Of a stretch of 64,000 nucleotides of DNA, positions 7,667-15,972 are shown piece by piece. The first letter of the stretch is position 1. Every line of letters starts with the position of its first letter. The translations under genes were made by a program, and so were the position numbers. The notes beneath the pieces are model-generated. The model was not told where the DNA came from and searched no databases. It saw only the letters and a program-made list of their open reading frames with translations. Source of the stretch: Terriglobia bacterium (lineage in GTDB: Bacteria > Acidobacteriota > Terriglobia > Terriglobales > Acidobacteriaceae); the NCBI GenBank assembly GCA_020073495.1, contig JAIQFD010000005.1, positions 1-64,000 of the forward strand, written 5' to 3'.

Positions 7667-8558
7667 ACATCGGCTGATCGTTTTCCCGCCTGTTGTACCT
7701 GAAAGCGTATTCGTCCAAGTAGCTCTGCAAATACTTTTGGCTCACTTGATGATACACGCCTCCAATCCCTCTCTTTACGAGGCTCCAGAATCCTTCAATC
7801 GTATTCGTGTGCACGTTGCCGCGAACATACACGCCAGCGGAGTGTTTGATTCTCCGATGCTTGTACCCGCGCTCCGTGATGCTGCGGATGCCTTCGTATG
7901 CTGTCAATTCGTCAGTGAAAATCACGGACGCTGGCAGCACATACTTACGGATGTTCGCCAGTAGCGTATTGCCGCGAGTATCGGGCACCGCGAGAGCAAC
8001 AATCTTCCCGCCGCGCTGGACAATTCCTTGTACTGGCGTTTTCTTCTTATCTCCGCGCATCGGGCGACCACGCCCATACTTGCGACTACCGCCCATGAAG
8101 GTTTCGTCGGATTCCACTGAGGAGCCCTCCAATCTGGTTCCAGGCTCACTCATTAGCTGGCGAATCTGTTTGAACATCCGCCATGCCGTTTTGTAGGTCA
8201 CGCCGACTTCGCGCTGTACCTGTTTCGCGGAAATGCCGCAGCGAGTGGAGCTAATCAGGAACATGGCGTGGAACCAGAGCCGAAGCGGAGTAGTGCTTTT
8301 CTCGAAGATCGTATCGGCCAGCGGGTAGATGTGCTTGCCGCAGTAATCGCAAGCCACAGCAGTGCGGCCAGTAACGCGGTGATGTTTCCGCATCTTCCGC
8401 TTGCACTCATCGCTATCGCACCGCGCCATTCCCTTAGGCCAACGCTGCTCAAACACAAATTCAAAGCACGCATCGTCATCCGGGAATTCGCGGTCGAAAT
8501 CAATCTTCGTGTATTTCCGTTCCGGCGGGATTGCTTGGTTGTATTTCTTCGGTTTCAT
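7569..8558 (-). CDS. IS1595-family transposase of element 2 (329 aa)
   Basis: The N-terminal part has the zinc-ribbon pairs CDSDEC (47-52) and CDYC (70-73) and the usual recognition segment GISAKQVQREVGVTYKTAW. The catalytic domain shows ESDETFMGG with Asp at 151, FTDELTAY with Asp at 216, and HTNTIEGFWSL with Asn 252 and Glu 255, matching the IS1595/ISXO2 pattern. It is full length. The start lies four bases after the stop of a 36-residue membrane peptide, with GAGG seven bases upstream, so the two are probably translated from one message. Only about 60% of the motifs resemble the transposase of element 1, so the two elements are distinct subgroups. Confidence 0.93.
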   Translation of the reverse strand: MKPKKYNQAIPPERKYTKIDFDREFPDDDACFEFVFEQRWPKGMARCDSDECKRKMRKHHRVTGRTAVACDYCGKHIYPLADTIFEKSTTPLRLWFHAMFLISSTRCGISAKQVQREVGVTYKTAWRMFKQIRQLMSEPGTRLEGSSVESDETFMGGSRKYGRGRPMRGDKKKTPVQGIVQRGGKIVALAVPDTRGNTLLANIRKYVLPASVIFTDELTAYEGIRSITERGYKHRRIKHSAGVYVRGNVHTNTIEGFWSLVKRGIGGVYHQVSQKYLQSYLDEYAFRYNRRENDQPMFTSLLRQISSEDATQAFGVTLPSAAASEMPTS

Positions 8559-8562
8559 GGCG

Positions 8563-8673
8563 CTACCTCAGCAAGAAATAGATCGCAAGACCAAGAGCCA
8601 CGGCTATCAGAAGCCACCCAATGATTACCCGCGCCTTGTTCTCAGCCTTAAATAGCTCGTCCGACCACTTCAT
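8563..8673 (-). CDS. 36-residue single-span membrane peptide before the transposase
   Basis: The frame codes for MKWSDELFKAENKARVIIGW followed by LLIAVALGLAIYFLLR. A charged N-terminus of about 15 residues leads into one membrane helix. It ends four bases before the transposase start. The ribosome site is weak. It could be a real small membrane protein or a leader that controls transposase translation by coupling. It lies inside the element, 48 bases from its right end. Confidence 0.5.
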   Translation of the reverse strand: MKWSDELFKAENKARVIIGWLLIAVALGLAIYFLLR

Positions 8674-8719
8674 GCTCAAATCTTCGCATAAGGCTTACTT
8701 GTTGTCAAGGGATAATTAC

Positions 8720-8751
8720 CCTTAGCACAAGTGTGCGCTTTTCCTTCGCCT
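8720..8751 (-). repeat. Right arm of the 32-bp inverted repeat
   Basis: It pairs with 2391-2422. Its first bases CCTTAGCAC are the target into which both IS1595 elements were inserted. Confidence 0.8.
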
Positions 8752-8955
8752 CGTCGACCCCAAAGGTCGTGCCGAAAACCTTTGATTTGGACTCGGGAAG
8801 ACTGTGGGGACTTTTGTGGGGACCCCGCGTACATTTCAGATCATCTAGCTACATCAGGGGAGAACTTGGCACAGGTCGCCAACTGACGGTGCAGAAAGGG
8901 GTTGCAGGGTTTTCTGCCGTCGATCCATACACTTCCAGAACTCTTCCGAAAAGGC

Positions 8956-9017
<62 letters not shown>

Positions 9018-9688
9018 GAGTTCTAGTCAGCATCCAATTCCAATGAGAGTGATGTCGGAGAAGGAAGGGCGGAGCCAGAGGTGTGGGCAACGCGGACAAA
9101 ATAGGAAGGGCTGCGACATTGGTTATGCTCTAGCCGCCGACTCTTGCGAGAGAGCCAACAGCGTGGAGGCATGTACCATCGCAGCCCCTGATGTGATTGC
9201 CGCTTTCGCGGTCTCGAACCCCAGCGGCCCCTCGCGAGGACTGCCGGATTTTTCGGGTCCGATCACCGAACGGGTCGCCCCGCCCGGCGAATCACTCGGT
9301 TTACTTCGGACTGACCAAGTTTCCCTGACCAACCCTTTCAACCGTCGACGCACACGAATGTAGATGCTTTGCGAATGCGAGTCAATGCCCGATTGTGGTG
9401 CAATGAAGTGGAAAACGACTCTCTAAAGTGGAAAAGCCGGTGATTCTTGCACGCGAAGAACCGCGGCGAAGGCATGCACGCTGTCCAGTGCAATCCGCGA
9501 CAATGCCCTCCCAATGCGGGTTTCAAGGGAAAATTGTTGGGTTCCACGGGCCGATTTCCACGTCCGGGTGGAAAACAGCGCGTGCGACCAAATCAACCGA
9601 GCGGGCGACTTGGAAGTGAGATACGCCCGCGCGCGATAGACTACTGTGAGATGGAGCGGGACTGCGGTGTCCGCGAGGTGAAGACGCG
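9018..9688. other. Intergenic stretch with repeats upstream of the kinase-regulator operon
   Basis: No frame has both a ribosome site and a convincing protein. Two identical AAGTGGAAAA repeats at 9406-9415 and 9426-9435 are exactly 20 bases apart, and TTTCCAC (9555-9561) faces GTGGAAA (9568-9574) as an inverted pair. These share the half-site GTGGAAA and could be operator sites for the operon that begins at 9689. Confidence 0.45.
9406..9574 (+). promoter_or_regulatory. Repeated GTGGAAA half-sites, possible operator
   Basis: Two direct copies are spaced by two helical turns and one inverted pair lies 120 bases downstream. The regulator encoded next is an NtrC-type activator, a class that often binds repeated upstream sites. 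The link is inference. Confidence 0.35.
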
Positions 9689-10954
9689 TTGAGCGAAAAG
9701 GGCGGCCAAGGCGTGAACTGGATGGACGTGGTCTGGCTGCTGTTCCTGGCCGGTCTCGCGGCCCTGCCGCCGGTGTCGGAGATCCACAAGCAGCTCACGC
9801 TGGTGGCCATCGGCGTAGTGCAGTTGGTGGAGAGCCGGGTGATCGTCCGGCTCCCGCGCAAGGGGCGCCACTACGTCGTACTCCTGAAAATTCTCCTGGC
9901 AACGCTGCTGATCGCCCACACCGGCGGGCCAGAGATCAACAGCAGCTACTACCCGATCTACTACCTGCCCATCGTCACCGCTGCCGTGTACTTCGGCCCC
10001 CGCTTAACGCTTTTCTGGACGTCTGTGGCATCCGCGATGTACTGCTCGTTCCTGTATCCGGCGCTCGAAGAATATGAGCTGACGCCGGACGGCATCGCGG
10101 AACTCGCCATCCGCATCCTGTTCTTCTTCCTGGCGGCGCTGGTCGTGAACCGCTTTGTCATGGAAAACCGCCGGCAGACGGAGCAGCTGGCGGAGACGAA
10201 TCGCCGGCTCCAACTGGCCCAGGCCGAGGCACAGCGCGCGGAGCGGCTGGCCGCGCTGGGCCAGCTTTCCGCCGGGCTGGCCCACGAAATCCGCAACCCG
10301 CTGGGCGTCATCAAGGGATCGGCGGAGATGTTGAACCAGAAGCTGCAAAGCTCGAACCCGCTGGCCAGCGAGCTGGCGGGTTACATTTCCATCGAGGTGA
10401 ACCGCCTGAGCGTGCTGGTGAGCCGGTTTCTGGATTTCGCGCGGCCGCTGCGCACCGAGACCCGGCCGCAGGCGATCCCGGAACTCCTCGATCGTGCGCT
10501 GAAGTCGGTGGCGGAGCAGTGGCGGGGCGGCGCAGTGAAAGTGGTGAGCGCCTACCAACACGACCTTCCTCTCGTACCCGTGGACGGAGACCTGTGTGAG
10601 CAGGCCTTCGTGAATCTCGTACAGAACTCCTACGAGGCGATGGGCAGCGAGGGTGGGACGCTGCGAGTGGAGGCATCGAGGGCGTTTTCGAATGGCCGCG
10701 GCGGAGTCGAGATCCGGCTCAAGGACACGGGCCCCGGAATCCCGCCGGAGCTCCGCGAACAGGTCTTCAATCCTTTCGTGACCACGAAGAAAACCGGGGT
10801 TGGGCTGGGGCTCTCGATCGTCTCCAATATCGTGGACGAGCACCGCGGTTCGCTTCGACTGGAGAGCGCAGCGGATGAAGGCGCTTGTTTCGTGGTCTTT
10901 CTTCCCATGGAAGAAGGAGCCGTGCAGCAGGAAGGAGCGCCGGCCTCGGGATGA
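9689..10954 (+). CDS. Membrane sensor histidine kinase, NtrB-like (421 aa)
   Basis: A TTG start follows GAGGTG at eight bases. Residues 12-150 hold about five membrane helices, with the typical charged end NRFVMENRRQ. A coiled linker leads into a HisKA domain with the phospho-acceptor in LSAGLAHEIRNPLG (His 199). The ATPase part shows the N box (NLVQNSYEAM), the G1 box DTGPGIP, an F box and the G2 box GLGLSI. It phosphorylates the NtrC-type regulator whose start overlaps its stop codon. The signal is unknown; the membrane domain has no periplasmic sensor domain of size. Confidence 0.92.
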   Translation: MSEKGGQGVNWMDVVWLLFLAGLAALPPVSEIHKQLTLVAIGVVQLVESRVIVRLPRKGRHYVVLLKILLATLLIAHTGGPEINSSYYPIYYLPIVTAAVYFGPRLTLFWTSVASAMYCSFLYPALEEYELTPDGIAELAIRILFFFLAALVVNRFVMENRRQTEQLAETNRRLQLAQAEAQRAERLAALGQLSAGLAHEIRNPLGVIKGSAEMLNQKLQSSNPLASELAGYISIEVNRLSVLVSRFLDFARPLRTETRPQAIPELLDRALKSVAEQWRGGAVKVVSAYQHDLPLVPVDGDLCEQAFVNLVQNSYEAMGSEGGTLRVEASRAFSNGRGGVEIRLKDTGPGIPPELREQVFNPFVTTKKTGVGLGLSIVSNIVDEHRGSLRLESAADEGACFVVFLPMEEGAVQQEGAPASG

Positions 10955-12327
10955 CCGCCAAAGCGAACATTTTGATCGTCGAGGACGAAGCGAAGATGCG
11001 GCGTCTGCTGGAGCTGAGCCTCGGGGAGGATGGGTTCGGGACGATGTCCGCTGCCGACGCCGAAGCTGGCTTGAAGCTGCTGAAGAGTGCGCCCGTGGAC
11101 CTGGTGGTCACGGACGTCAAGCTGCCCGGCATGGACGGGATGGAATTCCTGCAGGCGGTCAAGCGCTTCAGTGCCGCCCTGCCAGTGGTGGTCATGACCG
11201 CGTTCGGCACGGTGGAAACGGCCGTGGAGGCGATGAAAGCCGGAGCCAGCAACTACCTGCTCAAGCCGTTCTCGCTCGACGAGATGCGCATGGTGGTGCG
11301 CAAAGAGCTGGACGTCCGCCGTCTGCGGGACGAGAACGTTTCGCTGCGGGAGGCGTTACACAAACGCTTCGAGCACCCCAACATCGTGGCGCGCAGCGCC
11401 AGGATGCAGGAGGTGCTGGCCACGGTCGAGCGTGTCGCGCCCACGAACTCCACCGTCCTGCTGGGAGGCGAGAGCGGTGTGGGCAAAGACCTGATCGCGC
11501 GCGCCATCCACGAGAAGTCGCGGCGCGCGTCGGGGCCGTTCGTCAAGATCAACAGCACCGCGATTCCGGAAAACCTGCTGGAGAGCGAGCTGTTCGGCTA
11601 CGAAAAAGGAGCGTTCACCGGCGCGGTGGCCAGCAAGCCAGGCAAGTTCGAACTGGCGGACAAGGGGACGCTTTTCCTCGACGAGATCGGCGACGTGCCA
11701 GCCGCGACACAGGTGAAACTTTTGCGCGTGCTTCAGGAACGCGAGTTCGAGCGCCTGGGCGGAACGCGCACGCTGAAGGTGGACGTCAGGCTGGTGGCGG
11801 CGACCAATCGCGACCTGCGCGCGGCGCTCGAGCAAGGCACCTTCCGCGAAGATCTCTACTACCGCCTGAATGTCGTGCCCCTCGACATCCCGCCGCTGCG
11901 GGAGCACAAAGAAGATATCCCAGAGTTGGTGAACCTGTTCCTGGCGCGCGGGTCGGCGGAATCGGGGAAGGAGTTCACCGGCGTCAGCCCGGATGCGCTG
12001 AAGCTTCTTATGAGTCACCATTGGCCGGGGAATATCCGAGAGCTTCAGAACATCATGGAGCGCGCGTCGGCCCTGGCGAAGGGACCGGTGCTGGAAGCGT
12101 CCGATATCCAATTCGATGTCCAGCGCGGGAGGCCGGCGAATTCCGGAGCGGCAGTCCTGCCCGAGGGCATGACGCTCGAGCAGTGGGAAGACGAGATGAT
12201 CCGCGAGGCACTGCGGCGGGCCAATGGCAACAAGAGCCAGGCAGCGCGGATGCTGGGTCTATCGCGCAACGCGCTGCGCTATCGCCTCTCGAAGATCGGG
12301 ATCGAAGACGAGGAAAAAGAAAGTTAG
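10951..12327 (+). CDS. Sigma-54-dependent response regulator, NtrC family (458 aa)
   Basis: The ATG overlaps the kinase stop codon (ATGA). Residues 1-120 are a receiver with acceptor Asp 55 in VVTDVKLPGMDG and Lys in LLKPF. The AAA+ domain has Walker A GESGVGKD, the sigma-54 contact loop YEKGAFTGAV, a Walker B site LFLDEIGD and the arginine-finger region. The C-terminus is a Fis-type helix-turn-helix (NKSQAARMLGLSRNALRYRL). It opens promoters of the -24/-12 type with sigma-54 when phosphorylated. The target genes are not known; a palindrome downstream could be one of its sites. Confidence 0.95.
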   Translation: MTAKANILIVEDEAKMRRLLELSLGEDGFGTMSAADAEAGLKLLKSAPVDLVVTDVKLPGMDGMEFLQAVKRFSAALPVVVMTAFGTVETAVEAMKAGASNYLLKPFSLDEMRMVVRKELDVRRLRDENVSLREALHKRFEHPNIVARSARMQEVLATVERVAPTNSTVLLGGESGVGKDLIARAIHEKSRRASGPFVKINSTAIPENLLESELFGYEKGAFTGAVASKPGKFELADKGTLFLDEIGDVPAATQVKLLRVLQEREFERLGGTRTLKVDVRLVAATNRDLRAALEQGTFREDLYYRLNVVPLDIPPLREHKEDIPELVNLFLARGSAESGKEFTGVSPDALKLLMSHHWPGNIRELQNIMERASALAKGPVLEASDIQFDVQRGRPANSGAAVLPEGMTLEQWEDEMIREALRRANGNKSQAARMLGLSRNALRYRLSKIGIEDEEKES

Positions 12328-12465
12328 GCCACGTGGCTGAAAACCACCGCCCCTGGTCGAGGCCAGCCACTAACAGATCCTGCCTGCACTTCATCGGCCG
12401 GGGGGCCACCGGCGCCGCAAAGCGGGACGTTACCCCCGGGCATGGTCTTCCGGCATTTTGAGAAG

Positions 12466-12482
12466 TGCACCAATCTGGTGCA
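12466..12482. promoter_or_regulatory. 17-bp palindrome TGCACCAATCTGGTGCA
   Basis: The two six-base arms TGCACC and GGTGCA are perfect and separated by five bases, which equals the classical NtrC binding site layout of enteric bacteria. It lies between the NtrC-type gene and the PilZ gene, about 40 bases before the latter's start. No -24/-12 promoter is visible near it, so repression or a different regulator are also possible. Confidence 0.5.
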
Positions 12483-12519
12483 TCCTTCACTTCCTAGTCT
12501 GAACTGGAGGGCGCCAGCC

Positions 12520-12873
12520 GTGGCCTCGGTTCCTCAATCCGACCCGGCCAAAAAGACGTACGTGAAGCGCTTCCCCAAGCGCTCGGCGGACCTGCGGTTT
12601 GCCGTCCTGCGGGGCAATACCCGGGTGGCTCGAGGGCGCTGCACCAGCCTGAACGATACCGGGTTCGGCGCGGTGATCGCGGGCGCACTGCCGCTGGGGG
12701 AAACGCTCTCCATCGAGTTCATCCTGACCCCGACCAACACCCCGGTGCGCCTGATGGCCAGCGTGCGGCACCGCCAGGGCTTCCTGCACACCTTCGATTT
12801 CGTCGCACCCGGCGAAGCCCAGCGTCGCATGATCGCCGACTTCTGGTGTGAGCAGCTCGGCCAAAAGCTCTAG
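12520..12873 (+). CDS. PilZ-like protein (117 aa)
   Basis: The GTG at this position has GGAGG nine bases upstream; a longer frame starts 78 bases earlier without a site. The product is about the size of a PilZ domain. The second PilZ motif is visible in altered form as SLNDTGFGAVI (usual D/NxSxxG), and the barrel strands FILTPTNTP, LMASVRHRQ and HTFDFV follow. The first RxxxR motif is not clear, so binding of cyclic di-GMP is uncertain. It follows the kinase-regulator pair but has its own leader of about 190 bases with a palindrome. Confidence 0.6.
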   Translation: MASVPQSDPAKKTYVKRFPKRSADLRFAVLRGNTRVARGRCTSLNDTGFGAVIAGALPLGETLSIEFILTPTNTPVRLMASVRHRQGFLHTFDFVAPGEAQRRMIADFWCEQLGQKL

Positions 12874-12903
12874 GCCCGACTCCACCAATCCGGAATCCCA
12901 GCA

Positions 12904-13740
12904 CTAAGGTTGGCAGCGTCGCAGCACCTCGTCCGGCGAAAGCCCCAAAGCGCGAAGCGCGCGCAGGCTGAGCGGGTCGTGGCGCTTGGCCAGACGGACA
13001 CCCCGCTCGTCCTTGACCAGGTCACAGTGGTAGTAGGCGGGAACGGTTAGCTCAAGCGCACGGGCAAGAAGGAGCTGGCGGGCCGTGGACTTCAGCAGGT
13101 CGGCGCCGCGAACCACTTCGGTGATGCGCATGGCGTCGTCGTCCGCCACGACCGCGAGCTGGTACGCGGGGACGTCGTCACGACGCCAGACCACGAAGTC
13201 TCCAAAATCCTTTCCGGCGACGAATCGCTGCGGGCCCTGGCGCAGGTCGGAGAACGAGACCGCTTCGCCGTCTGGGACCCGGAAGCGCCAGTTCACGCCC
13301 GTAGGCGAGGAGTGATTTTTCGCCTCGGGCGCGTGCTGGCGGCAGCGCCCCGGGTACAAAGGTTCGTCATCGTCGTGGTGCGGTGCGCTGGCGGCCTGGG
13401 CCAGGTCCTTGCGCGAGCAGCTACAGGGATAGATGAAGCCGTGGTCGCGCAGCCTGCGCCACGCCGCCAGATGGTGATCGCGGCGTTGACTCTGCACGTA
13501 GGGCGCAAAAGGGCCGCCGGCGTCCGGGCCTTCCTGCCATTCGATCCCCAGCCAGCGGAGGTCTTCCACCATCGCACGGACGAATTCCGGCTTGCAGCGC
13601 TGCGGGTCGAGGTCCTCGTTCCGGAACACCAGCGTGCCGTGGAGCTGGCGCGCTCGCTGGAAAGCCGTCCAGAAGGTGCAGGCGTGGCCGATGTGCAGTA
13701 ACCCGGTGGGCGAAGGAGCGATGCGTCCGCGATAGGGCAT
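12904..13740 (-). CDS. gluQ: Glutamyl-Q tRNA(Asp) synthetase
   Basis: It adds glutamate to queuosine in tRNA-Asp. The class I signature is visible as RIAPSPTGLLHIGHA near the N-terminus, the zinc site as CSCSRKD followed by YPGRC, and the KMSKS equivalent as RLAKRHD. At 278 residues it has the length of GluQ-RS enzymes, which lack the anticodon-binding half of glutamyl-tRNA synthetase. The start MPYRG fits homologues; a GTG seven codons further upstream is possible, and neither has a good ribosome site. It is convergent with the PilZ gene. Confidence 0.9.
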   Translation of the reverse strand: MPYRGRIAPSPTGLLHIGHACTFWTAFQRARQLHGTLVFRNEDLDPQRCKPEFVRAMVEDLRWLGIEWQEGPDAGGPFAPYVQSQRRDHHLAAWRRLRDHGFIYPCSCSRKDLAQAASAPHHDDDEPLYPGRCRQHAPEAKNHSSPTGVNWRFRVPDGEAVSFSDLRQGPQRFVAGKDFGDFVVWRRDDVPAYQLAVVADDDAMRITEVVRGADLLKSTARQLLLARALELTVPAYYHCDLVKDERGVRLAKRHDPLSLRALRALGLSPDEVLRRCQP

Positions 13741-13773
13741 CGAAGAGATGGATTTAACCACAGACGAGCGGCC

Positions 13774-13860
13774 GGATTTGCGATTTGTGATTGCTCGGAA
13801 GCCCGTCAGCCACCGGATTGCTTATTACCTGCGAAATCACAAATCGCCAATCACAAATCC
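13774..13860. repeat. Imperfect inverted repeat between gluQ and hemE
   Basis: The arm GGATTTGCGATTTGTGATT (13774-13792) faces a right arm containing AATCACAAATCG and CAAATCC (13834-13860), which has an extra AATCA insertion. The unit ATTTGTGATT recurs. This looks like an interspersed palindromic repeat rather than a terminator, since no T-run follows. Confidence 0.6.
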
Positions 13861-13939
13861 GCGTTCTGTGATGGCAGTCACAATACGCCGTGCAATGGTC
13901 ACACCCCGAATTGCGGTGGTTTGGTAGAGTAAGACCCGA

Positions 13940-14986
13940 ATGTCCGCGCCCAACTCACGCTTCGTCCGGGCCTGCAAGCGGCAGCCGGTGGACGTCACCC
14001 CGCAGTGGTTCATGCGCCAGGCGGGGCGCTACATGGCCGAGTACCGCGCCATCCGCAAGCACCACTCGCTGGTCGAGATCTGCAAGCAGCCGGAGCTGGC
14101 CGCCCAGGTCACCATCGAGGCCGCCGAGATCCTGGGCGTGGACGCCGCTATCATGTTCGCAGACCTCCTGTTGCCGCTCGAGGTGATGGGCCTGCCGTTC
14201 CATTTCGCCGCCGGCGAAGGTCCCGTGATCGAGAAGCCCGTGCGCCAGGCCGCCGACGTGCGCGCGCTGCGCACCGACCGCTGGCAGGAACTAGGCTACG
14301 TGGCGGAGGGCATCAAGTCCGTGGTCAAGCATTTCGGCGAAAAGCTGCCGCTGATCGGCTTCTGCGGCGCCCCCTTCACCCTGGCCAGTTACATGATCGA
14401 GGGCGGCGGCTCGCGCAACTACGTGCACACAAAAAAGATGATGTACACCCAGCCGCGCGCCTGGGCCGAGCTGATGGAGAAGCTGGTCGCCGTGCTCGGC
14501 GCCTATTCCAAGGAGCAGGTGAAGGCCGGCGCCGACGCCTTCCAGGTGTTCGACTCATGGGTCGGGTGCCTGAGCGTCGAAGACTACCGCGAATACGTGC
14601 TGCCTTACGCCAGCCACCTGGTTCGGGAGCTGAAGACCACGGGTGCGCCCATCATCTATTTCGGCACCGACAGCGCAACGTTGCTGCCAGCCATGGCGGA
14701 AACCGGCGCCGAGGTCATCGGTGTGGACTGGCGCATCCCGCTGGACGAGGCCTGGAAGAGCATCGAGTACAAGGCGGCGGTGCAGGGAAACCTCGACCCG
14801 GTGCTGCTTTTCGCCGACCAGAAAACCCTCCGCCGCCGTGCCCACGAGGTGCTGCGGCGCGCCGGCGGGCGTCCGGGACACATCTTCAACCTGGGGCACG
14901 GCATCCTGCAGGAGACGCCGGTGGAAAACGTGAAGGCGCTGGTGGAGTTCGTGCGCGAGTTTTCCATGACGGAAGTAGTCCACTAG
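13940..14986 (+). CDS. hemE: Uroporphyrinogen decarboxylase
   Basis: It removes the four acetate carboxyls of uroporphyrinogen III to give coproporphyrinogen III in haem synthesis. The N-terminal substrate loop PQWFMRQAGRYMAEYR, the central GFCGAPFTLASYMIEGGGS and the C-terminal GHGILQETPVENV are classic. At 348 residues it is full length. It is the first gene of a same-strand set with hemH and hemY, the order also known from Bacillus. Only 43 bases separate it from hemH. Confidence 0.97.
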   Translation: MSAPNSRFVRACKRQPVDVTPQWFMRQAGRYMAEYRAIRKHHSLVEICKQPELAAQVTIEAAEILGVDAAIMFADLLLPLEVMGLPFHFAAGEGPVIEKPVRQAADVRALRTDRWQELGYVAEGIKSVVKHFGEKLPLIGFCGAPFTLASYMIEGGGSRNYVHTKKMMYTQPRAWAELMEKLVAVLGAYSKEQVKAGADAFQVFDSWVGCLSVEDYREYVLPYASHLVRELKTTGAPIIYFGTDSATLLPAMAETGAEVIGVDWRIPLDEAWKSIEYKAAVQGNLDPVLLFADQKTLRRRAHEVLRRAGGRPGHIFNLGHGILQETPVENVKALVEFVREFSMTEVVH

Positions 14987-15029
14987 GGATCGTCGACATC
15001 GCCGGGAACGCCAGGACTGGCAAAGTGAA

Positions 15030-15968
15030 TTGAACAATAAATCCAAACTCGCAATCCTGCTGCTGGCGCACGGCAGCCCCGAATCGCCGGAGGACGTTCC
15101 CGAATTCCTCAAGCGGATCACCGGCGGGCGGCCCATGCCGGACAACGTCGTCACCGAGGTCAAGCACCGCTACGGCCTCATCGGACGCTCGCCTCTGACC
15201 GAGATCACCTTGCGGCAGGGCGAGGCAGTGCAGAAGCTCACGGGGCTTCCTACGTACGTCGGCATGCGCAACTGGAAGCCGTTCGTCGGGGACGTGGTGG
15301 CGGAGATGGCGCGTGCGGGTGTGGGAAAGGCAATCACCATTTGCCTGGCGCCGCAGAACTCGCGCACCAGCGTGGGGCTTTACCGGCAGTCGCTGGGCGC
15401 GCCGCCCTTCGCGGTGGATTTCGTCGAGAACTGGCACGACCACCCGCTGCTGATCCAGGCCTTCGCGGAGAAGCTGGAGGCGGGCTGGAAGAAGGCCTGC
15501 GCCGAGGCAGGAGCGCGCGTGCCCATCATCTTTACGGCGCACTCGGTGCCAGTCCGCACGATCGAAGAGGGCGACCCCTACGAGGCGCAGGCGAAGGAGA
15601 CGGCGGCGATGGTCGCCATGCAGGCGCCGTCCATCCGCATCGACGACTGGCGCTTCGCCTTCCAAAGCCAGGGCATGAGCGGAGGCGAATGGCTCGGCCC
15701 GACGGTCGAGAGCACCATCGACAAACTGCACGACGAAGGGCACCGCGCAGTTTTCCTCCAGCCCATCGGCTTTGTCTGCGACCACGTCGAAGTGCTGTAC
15801 GACATCGACATCGCGTTCCGGGATCACGCAGCGAAGAGAGGCATGCGCCTGTGGCGGGCGGAATCGCTGAACGATTCGCCGACCTTCGCCGCGGCGGTCG
15901 CCGACGTGGTGCGGTCGCGGATGGCGAACGAAGAGCCGAAGCACGGGCCGCTGGTGCAGTTGCAGTGA
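15030..15968 (+). CDS. hemH: Ferrochelatase
   Basis: It inserts ferrous iron into a porphyrin. The metal-binding His is seen in IFTAHSVPVRTIEEGD, and the substrate end in PIGFVCDHVEVLYDIDIAF with its acidic residue. The start is a TTG with a weak GGACTGG upstream; no better start exists. The gene order hemE-hemH-hemY fits the coproporphyrin-dependent route, in which HemY works before the chelatase on coproporphyrin, but the sequence alone does not decide which porphyrin is used. The next gene starts four bases after its stop. Confidence 0.95.
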   Translation: MNNKSKLAILLLAHGSPESPEDVPEFLKRITGGRPMPDNVVTEVKHRYGLIGRSPLTEITLRQGEAVQKLTGLPTYVGMRNWKPFVGDVVAEMARAGVGKAITICLAPQNSRTSVGLYRQSLGAPPFAVDFVENWHDHPLLIQAFAEKLEAGWKKACAEAGARVPIIFTAHSVPVRTIEEGDPYEAQAKETAAMVAMQAPSIRIDDWRFAFQSQGMSGGEWLGPTVESTIDKLHDEGHRAVFLQPIGFVCDHVEVLYDIDIAFRDHAAKRGMRLWRAESLNDSPTFAAAVADVVRSRMANEEPKHGPLVQLQ

Positions 15969-15972
15969 GTCC

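Larger units (their letters stand above)
6019..8720. mobile_element. IS1595-type element 2 with passenger genes (2,702 bp)
   Basis: The ends are near-perfect inverted repeats beginning GGTAATTATCCCTTG on both sides; 23 of the first 25 bases match. The 8-bp duplication CTTAGCAC flanks them. From left to right it holds a structured non-coding stretch, a 40-residue protein, an HNH-like protein, a 47-residue protein, and on the other strand the transposase preceded by a 36-residue membrane peptide. The transposase keeps all expected catalytic residues, so the element may be active. Confidence 0.88.

Noticed and set aside
12328-12519. Possible cyclic-di-GMP riboswitch before the PilZ gene (contains CGCAAAGC)
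   Set aside because: The core GCAAAGC is present but the other conserved parts of the class I aptamer, such as the GGTAGCGGGGTTACC-like receptor, are missing.
12420-12520. Sigma-54 promoter (-24/-12) at the PilZ gene
   Set aside because: No TGGCAC-N5-TTGC-like pair exists in the leader.
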